This document shows positions 43,470 to 52,234 of a stretch of DNA of 64,000 nucleotides, piece after piece (position 1 is the first letter of the stretch; the number at the start of each line of letters is the position of its first letter). Under the pieces are notes generated by a model that saw nothing but the letters and a program-made list of their open reading frames with translations, was not told where the DNA came from and did no database searches. The position numbers and the translations under genes are program-made. Source of the DNA: Rhizobium leucaenae USDA 9039. GTDB taxonomy: Bacteria; Pseudomonadota; Alphaproteobacteria; Rhizobiales; Rhizobiaceae. The stretch lies in the NCBI RefSeq assembly GCF_000426285.1, contig NZ_AUFB01000011.1, forward strand, positions 124,001 to 188,000, written 5' to 3'.

Positions 43470-43570
43470 ATCCGCGACGGGCTGCCCCGCTCCTTAAATT
43501 TCATAAGGGCCGTATGTCAGGCAAGGCCCGCAACATTCTGAATCATTGTCTATATTAAAGTTTCATGACA

Positions 43571-43607
43571 GTTGTCTGACGGCTCTTTGACGATGCCGCC
43601 AGACAAC
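43571..43607. terminator. long hairpin downstream of thrS
   Basis: GTTGTCTGACGGC (43571-43583) pairs with GCCGCCAGACAAC (43595-43607), 13 bases with one mismatch, nine bases after the thrS stop. No T run follows on the minus strand, so it is a structured 3' end or a weak terminator. Confidence 0.5.
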
Positions 43608-43615
43608 GTTAGATC

Positions 43616-45604
43616 TCAGGCGGCTTTGGTCCGCTTGGCTTCGCGCTTGCGCAGGATATCCGGTGGCGTCGCTTCGAGCGAAAGCGAGGCAATGGCTTCG
43701 TCGAGCGACATTGCCGTTTGCGCCTGGCTGCCGAGGCGGCGGATGTTGACCGAGCGCTCCTCGGCTTCCTTCTTGCCGCAGACGATGATGACGGGGACCT
43801 TGGTCACCGAATGCTCGCGAATCTTGTAGTTGATCTTCTCGTTGCGGAAATCGGTCTCGACGTCGAGCCCGGCTTCGCGCAGCGCTTCAGCAACCTCGTT
43901 GCCATATTCGTCGGCTTCCGAAGTGATGGTTGCCACCACCACCTGCAGCGGCGACACCCAGAGCGGCATATGGCCGGCGAAATTCTCGATCAGAATGCCG
44001 AGGAAGCGTTCCATCGAGCCGCAGATGGCGCGATGGATCATCACCGGCTGCGTCTTTTCGGAATGCTGGTCGATGTAGAAAGCGCCGAAACGCTCCGGCA
44101 GGTTGAAGTCGACCTGCGTGGTGCCGCACTGCCATTCACGACCGATGGCGTCCTTCAGCGTATATTCGAACTTCGGACCGTAGAACGCGCCCTCGCCCGG
44201 CAGAATCCCGGTCTTGATGCGTCCTTCAGACTGCGCCTCGATGGTCTTCAGAACGTCCATCATCACGCTTTCGGCACGATCCCAGAGGTCGTCGGAACCA
44301 ACACGCTTATCTGGGCGAGTCGAGAGCTTGACGACAATCTCCTTGAAGCCGAAATCCTCGTAGACCGACAGGATGAGATCATTGATCTTGAGGCATTCGG
44401 CCGCCATCTGCTCGTCCGTGCAGAAGATATGCGCGTCGTCCTGCGTGAAGCCGCGCACGCGCATTAGTCCGTGCAGCGCGCCCGAGGGCTCGTAGCGATG
44501 CACTGCGCCGAATTCCGCGAGGCGGATCGGCAGTTCGCGGTAGGACTTCAAGCCATGCTTGAAGATCTGGATGTGGCCCGGGCAGTTCATCGGCTTCAGC
44601 GCGAAGACGCGATCGTCATCGGTCTCGTCACCGGCGACGGTGACCTTGAACATGTTGTCGCGGTACCAGCCCCAGTGACCCGAAGTCTCCCAAAGCGACT
44701 TGTCGAGCACCTGCGGCGCGTTGACTTCCTGATAGTCGCTCTGCAGCCGCCGGCGCATATAGGACACCAGCGTCTGGAACATGCGCCAGCCCTTGCCGTG
44801 CCAGAAGACGACACCCGGACCTTCTTCCTGGAAATGGAACAGATCCATTTCGCGGCCGAGACGGCGATGGTCACGCTTTTCCGCTTCGGCAAGGATGTGC
44901 AGATAGTTGTCGAGATCCGCCTGCTCGGCGAATGCCGTGCCATAGATGCGGGTCAGCATCGGATTGTTGCTGTCGCCGCGCCAATAGGCGCCGGCCACCT
45001 TCATCAGTTTGAAAGCCGAGCCGATCTGACCTGTGGAGGCCATATGCGGCCCACGGCAAAGGTCGAACCAATCGCCCTGGTAATAGATCTTCAGGTCCTG
45101 CCCTTCGGGAATGGCATCGACAAGCTCGACCTTGTAGCGCTCGCCCTTGGAGGCGAAGACTTCCTTTGCCTTCTCGCGCGACCAGATCTGCTTGGTGAAC
45201 GGCGCATTGCGCTGGATGATCTCGCGCATCTTCTTCTCGATGACCGGCAGGTCGTCGGGCGTGAAGGGTTCGTTCTTGGCAAAATCGTAGTAGAAGCCGT
45301 TTTCGATGACCGGGCCGATCGTCACCTGCGTGCCGGGCCACAGTTCCTGCACCGCTTCCGCCATGACGTGCGCCGCATCATGCCGGATGAGTTCCAGCGC
45401 GCGGCCGTCGTTGCGGGTGATGATCTCGATCTTGCCTTCGGTCACCGGATCGGAAAGGTCGCGCACGGTGCCATCGATCGCAACGGCGACGGCCTTTTTG
45501 GCAAGCGACTTGGAAATGGATTCGGCAACATCCCGCCCGGTTGCGCCAGCATCGTAGCTGCGCATAGAGCCATCGGGAAATGTCAGGGAAACGGATTGGG
45601 ACAT
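43616..45604 (-). CDS. thrS: threonyl-tRNA synthetase
   Basis: 662 residues from ATG 45604. Charges tRNA-Thr. Domains in order: TGS (about 1-60; VSLTFPDGSMRSY), the second editing domain with HDAAHVMAEA, class II catalytic core (about 245-530) with motif 2 region RYEPSGALHGLMRVRGFTQDDAH and motif 3 ICGSMERFLGILIE, and the anticodon-binding domain (about 545-640). Full length, no oddities. I saw no T-box; a normal leader of about 125 bases separates it from the divergent or upstream gene. Confidence 0.98.
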   Translation of the reverse strand: MSQSVSLTFPDGSMRSYDAGATGRDVAESISKSLAKKAVAVAIDGTVRDLSDPVTEGKIEIITRNDGRALELIRHDAAHVMAEAVQELWPGTQVTIGPVIENGFYYDFAKNEPFTPDDLPVIEKKMREIIQRNAPFTKQIWSREKAKEVFASKGERYKVELVDAIPEGQDLKIYYQGDWFDLCRGPHMASTGQIGSAFKLMKVAGAYWRGDSNNPMLTRIYGTAFAEQADLDNYLHILAEAEKRDHRRLGREMDLFHFQEEGPGVVFWHGKGWRMFQTLVSYMRRRLQSDYQEVNAPQVLDKSLWETSGHWGWYRDNMFKVTVAGDETDDDRVFALKPMNCPGHIQIFKHGLKSYRELPIRLAEFGAVHRYEPSGALHGLMRVRGFTQDDAHIFCTDEQMAAECLKINDLILSVYEDFGFKEIVVKLSTRPDKRVGSDDLWDRAESVMMDVLKTIEAQSEGRIKTGILPGEGAFYGPKFEYTLKDAIGREWQCGTTQVDFNLPERFGAFYIDQHSEKTQPVMIHRAICGSMERFLGILIENFAGHMPLWVSPLQVVVATITSEADEYGNEVAEALREAGLDVETDFRNEKINYKIREHSVTKVPVIIVCGKKEAEERSVNIRRLGSQAQTAMSLDEAIASLSLEATPPDILRKREAKRTKAA

Positions 45605-45729
45605 CGAAATTCTCCTTGTCCAGTCCCGCCAACGAATGCGGGTGGTTTTGAAAGATGCGGTCAATCGATATTTACTGAACGCGGTCGCCTGATAGCGATA
45701 TTTGCCGATTGAGTAAAGAAAAAGCAGCC

Positions 45730-46260
45730 TTAACAGCCGATCATCTCAGCCAATCCGCGTGCCGTGTTCCAGTTGCGCAACGTGCCGATGCCGAGGCGTC
45801 TGGTGGTCAGAGCCGAGAGCAGACGGGTCTCGCTCGCCTTGCCGCCGAAATCGATCCACAGGTCGCCATCGACTACCGCCAGGCGTTCCCGCCCATTTCT
45901 GTGTTTCTCGAGTGTTTCTATCACAGGCCGGTCCAACGGTTTTCGCATGACGCGGACAACGACTTCGCCACCATCGCCGTCGCCGAACGGATTGCCGGCG
46001 ACAAGCTTGCGCCAAGTCTCGGCATCACGGGCAATGATATCGACTGGCTTGCCAAAGACCTTTGCGAAGCCTCCTTCGAGCTGCGCCTCGATCTTCCCAA
46101 TTGGTTGCTCATCGGCCTCGAAAACGAGATTGCCGGACGCGACCAGCGTTTTGACGTTGGAAAATCCGAGACTCTCCGCCATTGCCCGCAAGTCGCTCAT
46201 GACTACGCGCCGACCGCCGCCGAGAACGATGCTGTGCAGAAGCGCGACGTAGACCGCCAT
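45730..46260 (-). CDS. DUF1697 domain protein
   Basis: 176 residues from ATG 46260. DUF1697 family features: AVYVALLHSIVLGGGRRVVM, then DLRAMAESLGFSNVKTLVASGNLVF and a C-terminal RNWNTARGLAEM. A compact alpha/beta protein of unknown role, common and scattered in bacteria. It starts five bases after the yidD stop on the same strand. Confidence 0.88.
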   Translation of the reverse strand: MAVYVALLHSIVLGGGRRVVMSDLRAMAESLGFSNVKTLVASGNLVFEADEQPIGKIEAQLEGGFAKVFGKPVDIIARDAETWRKLVAGNPFGDGDGGEVVVRVMRKPLDRPVIETLEKHRNGRERLAVVDGDLWIDFGGKASETRLLSALTTRRLGIGTLRNWNTARGLAEMIGC

Positions 46261-46264
46261 GCCG

Positions 46265-46675
46265 TCAGGCGGCCTTTTGTCCAAGGCGGAAATAGCGCCA
46301 GGGCATCCACCAATGGTAGCGGCCCTCTAGCATTTCCGGCACGGGATCGAGCCCGCTCGTGCCTCCGGGACCGCAGCGCGCCACGCGAAACAGCGTCATC
46401 CAGCCGCCGGCCCACAGGCCATGCCGGGCGACCGATTCATAGCCGTATTCCGAGCAAGTCGGGATATGGCGGCAGGAATTGCCAATGAAACTGGAAAGCG
46501 TCAGTTGATAGAAGCGGATGAGCCCCATCCCGAGGAGCCGGTCGGGCGTTTTCCGGAAGGGGCCCGAATAGTTGCGGGAATAGGCGGGCTTGCTGCTGCC
46601 GCGGAGCGGTATTTTGTCGCGCTTTACCCTTTTGGAGCCCGCGGCCACGCCTCCTTCATCTTCCTCATCTTGCAT
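46265..46675 (-). CDS. yidD: membrane protein insertion efficiency factor YidD
   Basis: 136 residues from ATG 46675. The core (about 45-115) is the small Cys-rich, amphipathic YidD domain: LIRFYQLTLSSFIGNSCRH, then IPTCSEYGYESVARHG and RVARCGPGGTSGLDPVP. It assists YidC in membrane protein insertion. E. coli YidD has 85 residues; the extra N-terminal lead here is charged and Glu/Asp-rich. Not linked to rnpA/yidC in this window, as is usual in rhizobia. Confidence 0.92.
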   Translation of the reverse strand: MQDEEDEGGVAAGSKRVKRDKIPLRGSSKPAYSRNYSGPFRKTPDRLLGMGLIRFYQLTLSSFIGNSCRHIPTCSEYGYESVARHGLWAGGWMTLFRVARCGPGGTSGLDPVPEMLEGRYHWWMPWRYFRLGQKAA

Positions 46676-46708
46676 GGAGCAGAGATGGCACATCGCTCGC
46701 GGCCTCGA

Positions 46709-47170
46709 CTAAACAGCTTCGGCCGCCACGGCTTGGTGGGATCCGCGCGCAGCTTCGATCTGTCCGACCGCATCCACCACAGCATCGAACGTCAGCATCG
46801 TCGACGCATGCCGCGCCTTGTAATCTCTGACCGGCTTCAAATAGCGCATGTCTTCGAAACGCCCTATGGGCCCCTCGCCGTCCGCCTTCAGCATCGCAAG
46901 CATGTCCTCGCGGGCGCTACGCAATTCCGCCGCAGTGGCGCCGACGACATGGCGCGCCATGATGGAAGAAGAGGCCTGTCCGAGCGCGCAGGCCTTGACG
47001 TCGTGGGCAAAATCGGTCACGACGTCGCCGTCCATTTTCAGCCAGATCTTGACGCGGGAACCGCATAGCCGGGAATGGGCCTGAGCGCTTGCATCGGCGT
47101 CGGAAAGACTGCCGATGCGTTCGATATTGCCGGCAAATTCCAAAATCTTGCTGTTGTAGATGTCGTCCAT
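46709..47170 (-). CDS. IscU/NifU-like iron-sulfur cluster assembly scaffold protein
   Basis: 153 residues. IscU-like N-terminal fold with cysteines in SRLCGSRVKIW (about residue 36) and KACALGQASSSIM (about 61), but the third cysteine position reads ARHASTMLTF, with His/Ala instead of Cys. The loss of one cluster-ligand Cys is typical of an alphaproteobacterial subfamily, so Fe-S scaffold function is less certain. It is upstream of yidD on the same strand and divergent from folE. Confidence 0.85.
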   Translation of the reverse strand: MDDIYNSKILEFAGNIERIGSLSDADASAQAHSRLCGSRVKIWLKMDGDVVTDFAHDVKACALGQASSSIMARHVVGATAAELRSAREDMLAMLKADGEGPIGRFEDMRYLKPVRDYKARHASTMLTFDAVVDAVGQIEAARGSHQAVAAEAV

Positions 47171-47462
47171 TATCGCTTTGCTCCGACGCGCTCGTTCCTT
47201 GTTTCATAACAAAAAACACAGCGTGTCTCGTTAGGACACTTTCACAGGGACAATGCCATACTATATGTATGTCGTTCGAAGACCACCAAATTGCAATGGT
47301 CTTCTGTAAGTTTGATGGGAAACCGTGCAGGACGGCAGGCTTGTCCGCCAGCCAGAACGCCCCGGAGCCCGCCAAAGGTGCATAATTCTCCACGTTCCGG
47401 AGGATACCAGTGGCGAGTCCGACAAAATGAGATCCGCGATGCGGATCAGGAGACCACAGGTA

Positions 47463-48086
47463 ATGGACGCCATTGTGAAGAACTTTCCGCAAGCAATTGA
47501 ATCCAATCCGATATTGGACCGTCCCTCTCAGAAGGAAGCCGAGGACGCAGTGCGCGTTCTGCTTCGCTGGGCAGGTGACGATCCGCAGCGTGAAGGGCTG
47601 CTCGATACGCCGACCCGTGTCGCCAAGGCTTACCGCGAACTCTTCTCCGGCTACGATTTGAACCCCGAGGACGTGCTCGGCCGCACCTTCGAGGAGGTCT
47701 CCGGCTATGATGACATGGTCCTCGTGCGCGACATCCCGTTTTTCTCGCATTGCGAACACCACATGGTGCCGATCATCGGCAAGGCACATGTGGCCTATCT
47801 GCCGAGTGGCCGCGTCCTCGGCCTGTCGAAGATCGCGCGTGTCGTTGAAATTTTCGGCCGTCGCCTGCAGACGCAGGAGGCCATGACCGCCCAGATCGCC
47901 AATGCCATCGACGACTCGCTGCGCCCGCGCGGTGTCGCCGTCATGCTCGATGCGGAGCATATGTGCATGGCAATGCGCGGTGTGCAGAAGCAGGGCTCGT
48001 CGACGTTGACGACGACCTTCACCGGCGCCTTCAAGGCCGATCCGGCCGAGCAGGTCCGCTTCATGACGATGGTCCGGAGCCGCTGA
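47463..48086 (+). CDS. folE: GTP cyclohydrolase I
   Basis: 207 residues from ATG 47463 behind AGGAGACC; upstream frame continuations are not coding. First step of folate synthesis. Family motifs: zinc/active-site IPFFSHCEHHMVP, GKAHVAYLPSGRVLGLSK, QEAMTAQIANAI and MCMAMRGVQKQGSSTLTT. It is followed 25 bases later by hisI on the same strand, a conserved rhizobial pair. Confidence 0.97.
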   Translation: MDAIVKNFPQAIESNPILDRPSQKEAEDAVRVLLRWAGDDPQREGLLDTPTRVAKAYRELFSGYDLNPEDVLGRTFEEVSGYDDMVLVRDIPFFSHCEHHMVPIIGKAHVAYLPSGRVLGLSKIARVVEIFGRRLQTQEAMTAQIANAIDDSLRPRGVAVMLDAEHMCMAMRGVQKQGSSTLTTTFTGAFKADPAEQVRFMTMVRSR

Positions 48087-48111
48087 TTGGGCTTTGCACG
48101 AAAGAGCCGAG

Positions 48112-48561
48112 ATGAACCTGGTATTCAACGAGCCTTCCGAAGATAAATCCGAGCTTGAAGATGCGGGCGATTTCACCCCCCGTTTCGATGATCGCGGCCT
48201 GATCACCGCGATCGTCACAGACGCTCATGACGGTGAACTGCTGATGGTCGCGCATATGAATGCCGAAGCCTTGGTACTGACCATCAAGACAAAAACGGCG
48301 CACTACTTCAGCCGTTCGCGCGGAAAAATCTGGAGAAAGGGTGAAACCTCCGGAAATCTGCAGACGGTGAAGGAGATGCGTACCGATTGTGATCAGGATG
48401 CTATCTGGCTGAAAGTTGAGGTCGCCGGTCACGATGCAACGTGCCATACTGGACGGCGTTCCTGCTTCTATCGCACTGTCGAGCTGGTGGATGGAAAGCC
48501 GGTGCTGAACATCGTCGACGATCACCTGCATTTCGATCCCGGCGACGTTTATGGGCGCTAA
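48112..48561 (+). CDS. hisI: phosphoribosyl-AMP cyclohydrolase
   Basis: 149 residues from ATG 48112. Third step of histidine synthesis. Visible motifs: LLMVAHMNAEALVLT, HYFSRSRGKIWRKGETSGN, the metal and catalytic cysteines in RTDCDQDAIW and ATCHTGRRSCFYR. Monofunctional; the HisE pyrophosphohydrolase domain is not fused, as usual in alphaproteobacteria. In operon with folE. Confidence 0.97.
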   Translation: MNLVFNEPSEDKSELEDAGDFTPRFDDRGLITAIVTDAHDGELLMVAHMNAEALVLTIKTKTAHYFSRSRGKIWRKGETSGNLQTVKEMRTDCDQDAIWLKVEVAGHDATCHTGRRSCFYRTVELVDGKPVLNIVDDHLHFDPGDVYGR

Positions 48562-48666
48562 GCACCGCCTGCCGGCTTAAGAGCAACAGCGAAATATACG
48601 ATTTGGAAACAAAAAAGGGACAGTATTTTAGCAAGAGGCAGGCATACGCCTCGGAGGAAGCACACC

Positions 48667-49626
48667 ATGTTAAATTGGGGGTTGATTCGTCAGAGCGGTG
48701 GTCAGGCTCCTGCCGGTTCAGGTCCGACCACCTCACAGAACATACCTGCTCTGCCGTCTGACCCTACTCCCCCAAAGAAAGTAAAGATCGCGCTGGCACT
48801 TGGCGGTGGCGCCGCCCGCGGTTGGGCGCATATCGGCGTACTGCGCGCCTTGAGTGAGGCAGACATCGAGGTCGGCATGATCGCCGGCACCTCCATCGGA
48901 GCCCTGGTCGGCGGCTGTTATCTTGCCGGCAAGCTCGATGAGCTGGAGGGCTTTGCCCGCTCGCTGACCATGCGCCGCATCGCCAGTCTTCTCGATCTCA
49001 CCATCGGCGGCAGCGGTCTTTTCGGCGGCATGCGGCTTACCAAGCGTATGCAGGAACACCTTGAAGGCTTCACGATCGAGGACCTGGATCATCCTTTCGT
49101 CGCCGTCGCTTCGGAACTGAATACCGGCCACGAAGTCTGGATCACGAACGGTTCGCTGATCAATGCGCTGCGGGCATCCTATGCACTGCCCGGCATTTTC
49201 GAGCCGGTGCGCAGCAATAGCCGCACGTTGGTGGACGGCGCGCTGGTCAACCCTGTGCCTGTTTCCGTTTGCCGTGCCTACGAACAGCCGCTCGTGGTCG
49301 CCGTCAACCTGCATTACGATCTCTACGGCCGTTCGGCCGTCGTCAAACACAATACCGGTTCATTGAATGGTGAGCCGCAACGCGAAGCGCCCTATACCAA
49401 GCTCGGCATGACCGGCGTCATGGTGCAGGCTTTCAATATCATCCAGGATCGAATTTCCCGTGCACGCCTTGCCGGCGATCCGCCGGACCTGGCGCTGCAC
49501 CCGCGCCTTAGCGACATCGGTCTCTCTGAGTTTCATCGTGCCGGCGAAGCAATCGAGCGCGGATATGAAGAAACTTCCGTCCGGCTTGCAGAAATCAGGC
49601 GCATGCAGGAAGCTTTTGCCCGATAG
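48667..49626 (+). CDS. patatin-like phospholipase (RssA-like)
   Basis: 319 residues, ATG 48667 behind CGGAGGAAG. A 38-residue Pro/Ser-rich lead is followed by a patatin fold: oxyanion loop LGGGAARGWAHIGVL (about 45-59), nucleophile elbow GTSIG with Ser76, and the dyad Asp190 in RTLVDGALVNP. The dyad is intact, so it should be an active serine acylhydrolase in the cytosol. The RssA name is by similarity; the lipid substrate is unknown. No signal peptide. Confidence 0.92.
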   Translation: MLNWGLIRQSGGQAPAGSGPTTSQNIPALPSDPTPPKKVKIALALGGGAARGWAHIGVLRALSEADIEVGMIAGTSIGALVGGCYLAGKLDELEGFARSLTMRRIASLLDLTIGGSGLFGGMRLTKRMQEHLEGFTIEDLDHPFVAVASELNTGHEVWITNGSLINALRASYALPGIFEPVRSNSRTLVDGALVNPVPVSVCRAYEQPLVVAVNLHYDLYGRSAVVKHNTGSLNGEPQREAPYTKLGMTGVMVQAFNIIQDRISRARLAGDPPDLALHPRLSDIGLSEFHRAGEAIERGYEETSVRLAEIRRMQEAFAR

Positions 49627-49749
49627 GGCGTCAATTATTCGGATGGGAAAAGACGCCGCGGATGCGAAGCCGATTTTCCCGGCGAGCACGCTAGCTCCGC
49701 CAACGCCGCGCTACCGGTCCTTCGCTCTTGGCTCAGGGCGCTGATTGCT

Positions 49750-49774
49750 GCAATCGACCCATCGGGTCGATTGC
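49750..49774. terminator. hairpin between convergent patatin and CBS genes
   Basis: GCAATCGACCC (49750-49760), loop ATC, perfect complement (49764-49774). An 11-bp stem in the gap between two convergent genes. T runs are absent, so it is a bidirectional terminator or RNA 3'-end structure. Confidence 0.55.
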
Positions 49775-49796
49775 GCTGGTCGCCCCAAACCGCTCC

Positions 49797-50231
49797 TCAC
49801 CCTGCGATATAGGCCTTGATCTGCTCGGCCTCGAGCTCGATTTCACGGATGCGCCATTTGACGACGTCGCCGATCGAGATGATGCCCGTGAGTTTGCCTT
49901 TGTCTTCGACCGGTACATGGCGGAAGCGACGGTGTGTCATCAGTTCCATCAGCTCGTCGGTGGTGGAGTCTTCCTTGCAGCGGTGCACCTTCGCGGTCAT
50001 CAGCGAAGCAATCGGCTGGTTGAGGCTGTCCGGGCCGTGCTTGGCGACTGCGTTCACGACATCACGTTCTGTGAAAATGCCCGAAATCTTCCCCGCCATT
50101 CCGACGACGACGATGGCGCCAATGCGGTTCTCACTCAGAATTTTGGCGGCTTCCGCAAGCGTCGTATTTCCCCCAGTGGTGACGACATTGCGACCTTTGG
50201 CATCAAGTATGGCTTTAACGGAGACTGACAT
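49797..50231 (-). CDS. tandem CBS-domain protein
   Basis: 144 residues from ATG 50231. Two CBS domains fill the protein: the first at about 7-64 (TLAEAAKILSENRIGAIVVVG, GIFTERDVV), the second at about 72-130 (TTDELMELMTHRRFRHVPV, GIISIGDVV). Such stand-alone proteins bind adenosine nucleotides and report energy state. A short Glu-rich C-terminal helix follows. No partner domain or operon is apparent. Confidence 0.92.
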   Translation of the reverse strand: MSVSVKAILDAKGRNVVTTGGNTTLAEAAKILSENRIGAIVVVGMAGKISGIFTERDVVNAVAKHGPDSLNQPIASLMTAKVHRCKEDSTTDELMELMTHRRFRHVPVEDKGKLTGIISIGDVVKWRIREIELEAEQIKAYIAG

Positions 50232-50405
50232 TCGATCCTCCCATCTCGAAAGCAAAGTGAACAAATGAGCTTCGGGTTTGTTCCGAATCGCCCCTGGATT
50301 CGGACCGATGCTGCCTTCATCGACCGGCGCCGGTCTCCACCCCACGCGGCCGACAGGTATGAATGGTGCGCTAGTGGGCACAAGAAAGCAACAGCTTCAT
50401 TTCGC

Positions 50406-51167
50406 CTATGGGGCCGAGTTTTCGAGTTCGATGCGGGGTTGCCGATCGAACAGGGAAAATAGCAGGAAGCCGAAAAGGAAGCCGCCGATATGCGCATCCC
50501 AGGCGACCGGCTGCGCGTTGTCGCCGACGATCGTTATGCCGAAAGCGACGAGCGCATTGCCCGCGATCCACATCACGATGTAGGCGACGACCGTGCGGCT
50601 GCGCAGGGAGGCCGCGATCGACAGCCGCGGATTGAGATGCGCCTGCCGGATGCCGACACGGCGGCCATTCATGGCGGGAAAAGCAAAGCGGCAGGCGGCT
50701 CCCATCAGCCCAGAAACGACGCCCGATGCGCCGATCAGCAAGCTTTGATCGCCCCAATAAATCACAGCATGCAGGAATGCCGAAGCAGCCGCAGAAAGAA
50801 CCCAGAAGATCACATAGCGCGCAACGCCGATCCGGCGCGCGACGGGCGCGGCAAAGACCATCAGCCACAGCCCGTTGAAGACGATATGTTCGATGCCCCC
50901 ATGCAGGAGCGAGTAGGTTACCGGCGTCCACAACCATTCCAGCCCCTGTTGCGACAGCGGATAGGCATATCGTGCGGGAATGAAGCTGAACGTGAAGTAC
51001 AGCCAATTCAGCGTATCGTCCGACCACCAGGGCAGGTTTTGAATAGCGAAGACGATGACAAGCAGGCCGAGGCTGGCGAGAATGACGGGAGGCAGGTTGA
51101 AAGCAGGAACGCGCTTCGGCGGCCCATTTTCCTCGGGCTCGTGGCGCGGCGGCTCTGCATCATCCAT
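50406..51167 (-). CDS. rhomboid-family intramembrane serine protease
   Basis: 253 residues from ATG 51167, six membrane segments. Catalytic dyad: Ser148 in GASG and His226 in AHIGGF; the conserved HxxxN pair appears as GIEHIVFNGLW (His94, Asn98). It cleaves membrane protein substrates inside the lipid bilayer. The N-terminal 25 residues are charged and cytosolic. It stands alone, with a candidate sRNA terminator 53 bases upstream. Confidence 0.92.
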   Translation of the reverse strand: MDDAEPPRHEPEENGPPKRVPAFNLPPVILASLGLLVIVFAIQNLPWWSDDTLNWLYFTFSFIPARYAYPLSQQGLEWLWTPVTYSLLHGGIEHIVFNGLWLMVFAAPVARRIGVARYVIFWVLSAAASAFLHAVIYWGDQSLLIGASGVVSGLMGAACRFAFPAMNGRRVGIRQAHLNPRLSIAASLRSRTVVAYIVMWIAGNALVAFGITIVGDNAQPVAWDAHIGGFLFGFLLFSLFDRQPRIELENSAP

Positions 51168-51219
51168 GACTTGCTCTGATATCTTGAGAAGAGACTCGAG
51201 ACATACAGCAGCGAATATC

Positions 51220-51251
51220 AAAAAAAAAGCCGCCCAACCCTGTTGGACGGC
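51220..51251 (-). terminator. orphan Rho-independent terminator (minus strand)
   Basis: On the minus strand GCCGTCCAAC, loop AGG, GTTGGGCGGC, then nine consecutive T. A 10-bp stem with one G-U pair. No coding gene on the minus strand lies upstream of it (the next gene, a PAS protein, is on the plus strand), so it must end a non-coding transcript or be a chance. Confidence 0.85.
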
Positions 51252-51335
51252 TTGTTCGGGCGCCCCTTACTGGGATGTGCCGCAATGGTATGTCCCACGC
51301 CCGAGAAAGTTTGTGCTGAAGGTCACCCTCGTGAA
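51220..51335 (-). ncRNA. candidate small RNA upstream of the rhomboid gene
   Basis: A minus-strand transcript of roughly 115 bases is suggested by the orphan terminator at its 3' end, by an internal long stem (CGGGCG with CGCCCG, and inside it TGGGA with TCCCA), and by a weak promoter: TTGACG (complement of 51364-51369) and TAGACC (complement of 51341-51346) with about 17 bases between. The stretch has no plausible coding frame. I do not recognise an Rfam family in it. Confidence 0.5.
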
Positions 51336-51487
51336 GTGATGGTCTATTTCTCTCATTCATGGCCGTCAAAGGCAAAGGAAACCCTCTGTTAACCCTAACG
51401 CCCCGGCTGTGGCATGAAACCAGCATGGCGTGATGCAGGGGCAATGAATGCCCGGGCATCTGAACTGAAATGGGACATGGACGCGTC

Positions 51488-52150
51488 ATGCGGCAGAAAA
51501 CCAGCACAGAGATATTTACCTATTGGGAGCAACTTCGCGGCAGTGCGGATGCCCCCTTGCGCAATTTGATACAGCCTTCGGCGGTCCGCCATATCCTGCC
51601 CCAGCTCTTTATTCTGGAGTCGGTGCCGGACGAGGCCCCGCGCTTCCGGCTGGCCGGAACCGCGATCTGCAGCTTTATGGGACGCGAACTTCGCGGCGAG
51701 AGCTTTGCCACATTGTGGGCGGGCAGCCAGCCCGACGATCCCGTGCGCATCGCCGCCGGCGTGATGGCGCATGTGGTTCCTGCCCTGATCAACGCGACCG
51801 GTTACAGCATCAGCGGTCGCAACATTGCCTTTGAAATGGTGCTGATGCCGGTACGTTCGGCCGGCGATGTCTGCGATCGGCTGCTCGGCTGCCTGACGCC
51901 CATTGCACCCGCGTCTTGGCTCGGCAGCGAGCGTCTGGAATTCCTGGCGCTTGACCGCAGCCGATTGCTGTACGGGCGCCCTGCCCGGCCCGTTGAATTG
52001 CCATCACATCCCGAGCCGGACGACTCGATCTTTCAAAAGGACGGTGCTGGCTTGGGTGAATTGATGCGCCGCTCCCTGGATCAGAAAGCGGTTGAGCGCA
52101 ATCACGGAAAGGTTGACCCATCACGATACAGATTCAACCGTCTTCTCTGA
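51488..52150 (+). CDS. PAS_5-family protein
   Basis: 220 residues from ATG 51488 (an upstream ATG at 51470 adds six). Residues about 8-150 match the alphaproteobacterial PAS_5 domain: EIFTYWEQLRGSADAPLRN, ILPQLFILESVPDEAPRFRLAGTAI and RELRGESFATLW. No output domain; the last 60 residues are polar. It is followed on the same strand by a PilZ protein, so both may act in signalling by second messengers. Confidence 0.85.
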   Translation: MRQKTSTEIFTYWEQLRGSADAPLRNLIQPSAVRHILPQLFILESVPDEAPRFRLAGTAICSFMGRELRGESFATLWAGSQPDDPVRIAAGVMAHVVPALINATGYSISGRNIAFEMVLMPVRSAGDVCDRLLGCLTPIAPASWLGSERLEFLALDRSRLLYGRPARPVELPSHPEPDDSIFQKDGAGLGELMRRSLDQKAVERNHGKVDPSRYRFNRLL

Positions 52151-52234
52151 GTTATCCCTCAGAGAAGACAACCTTACCTTAAGAAGTTTCGGCTATTGAT
52201 TGCATGAGACATAATCGGTTCAAGAAGCCCTTTC

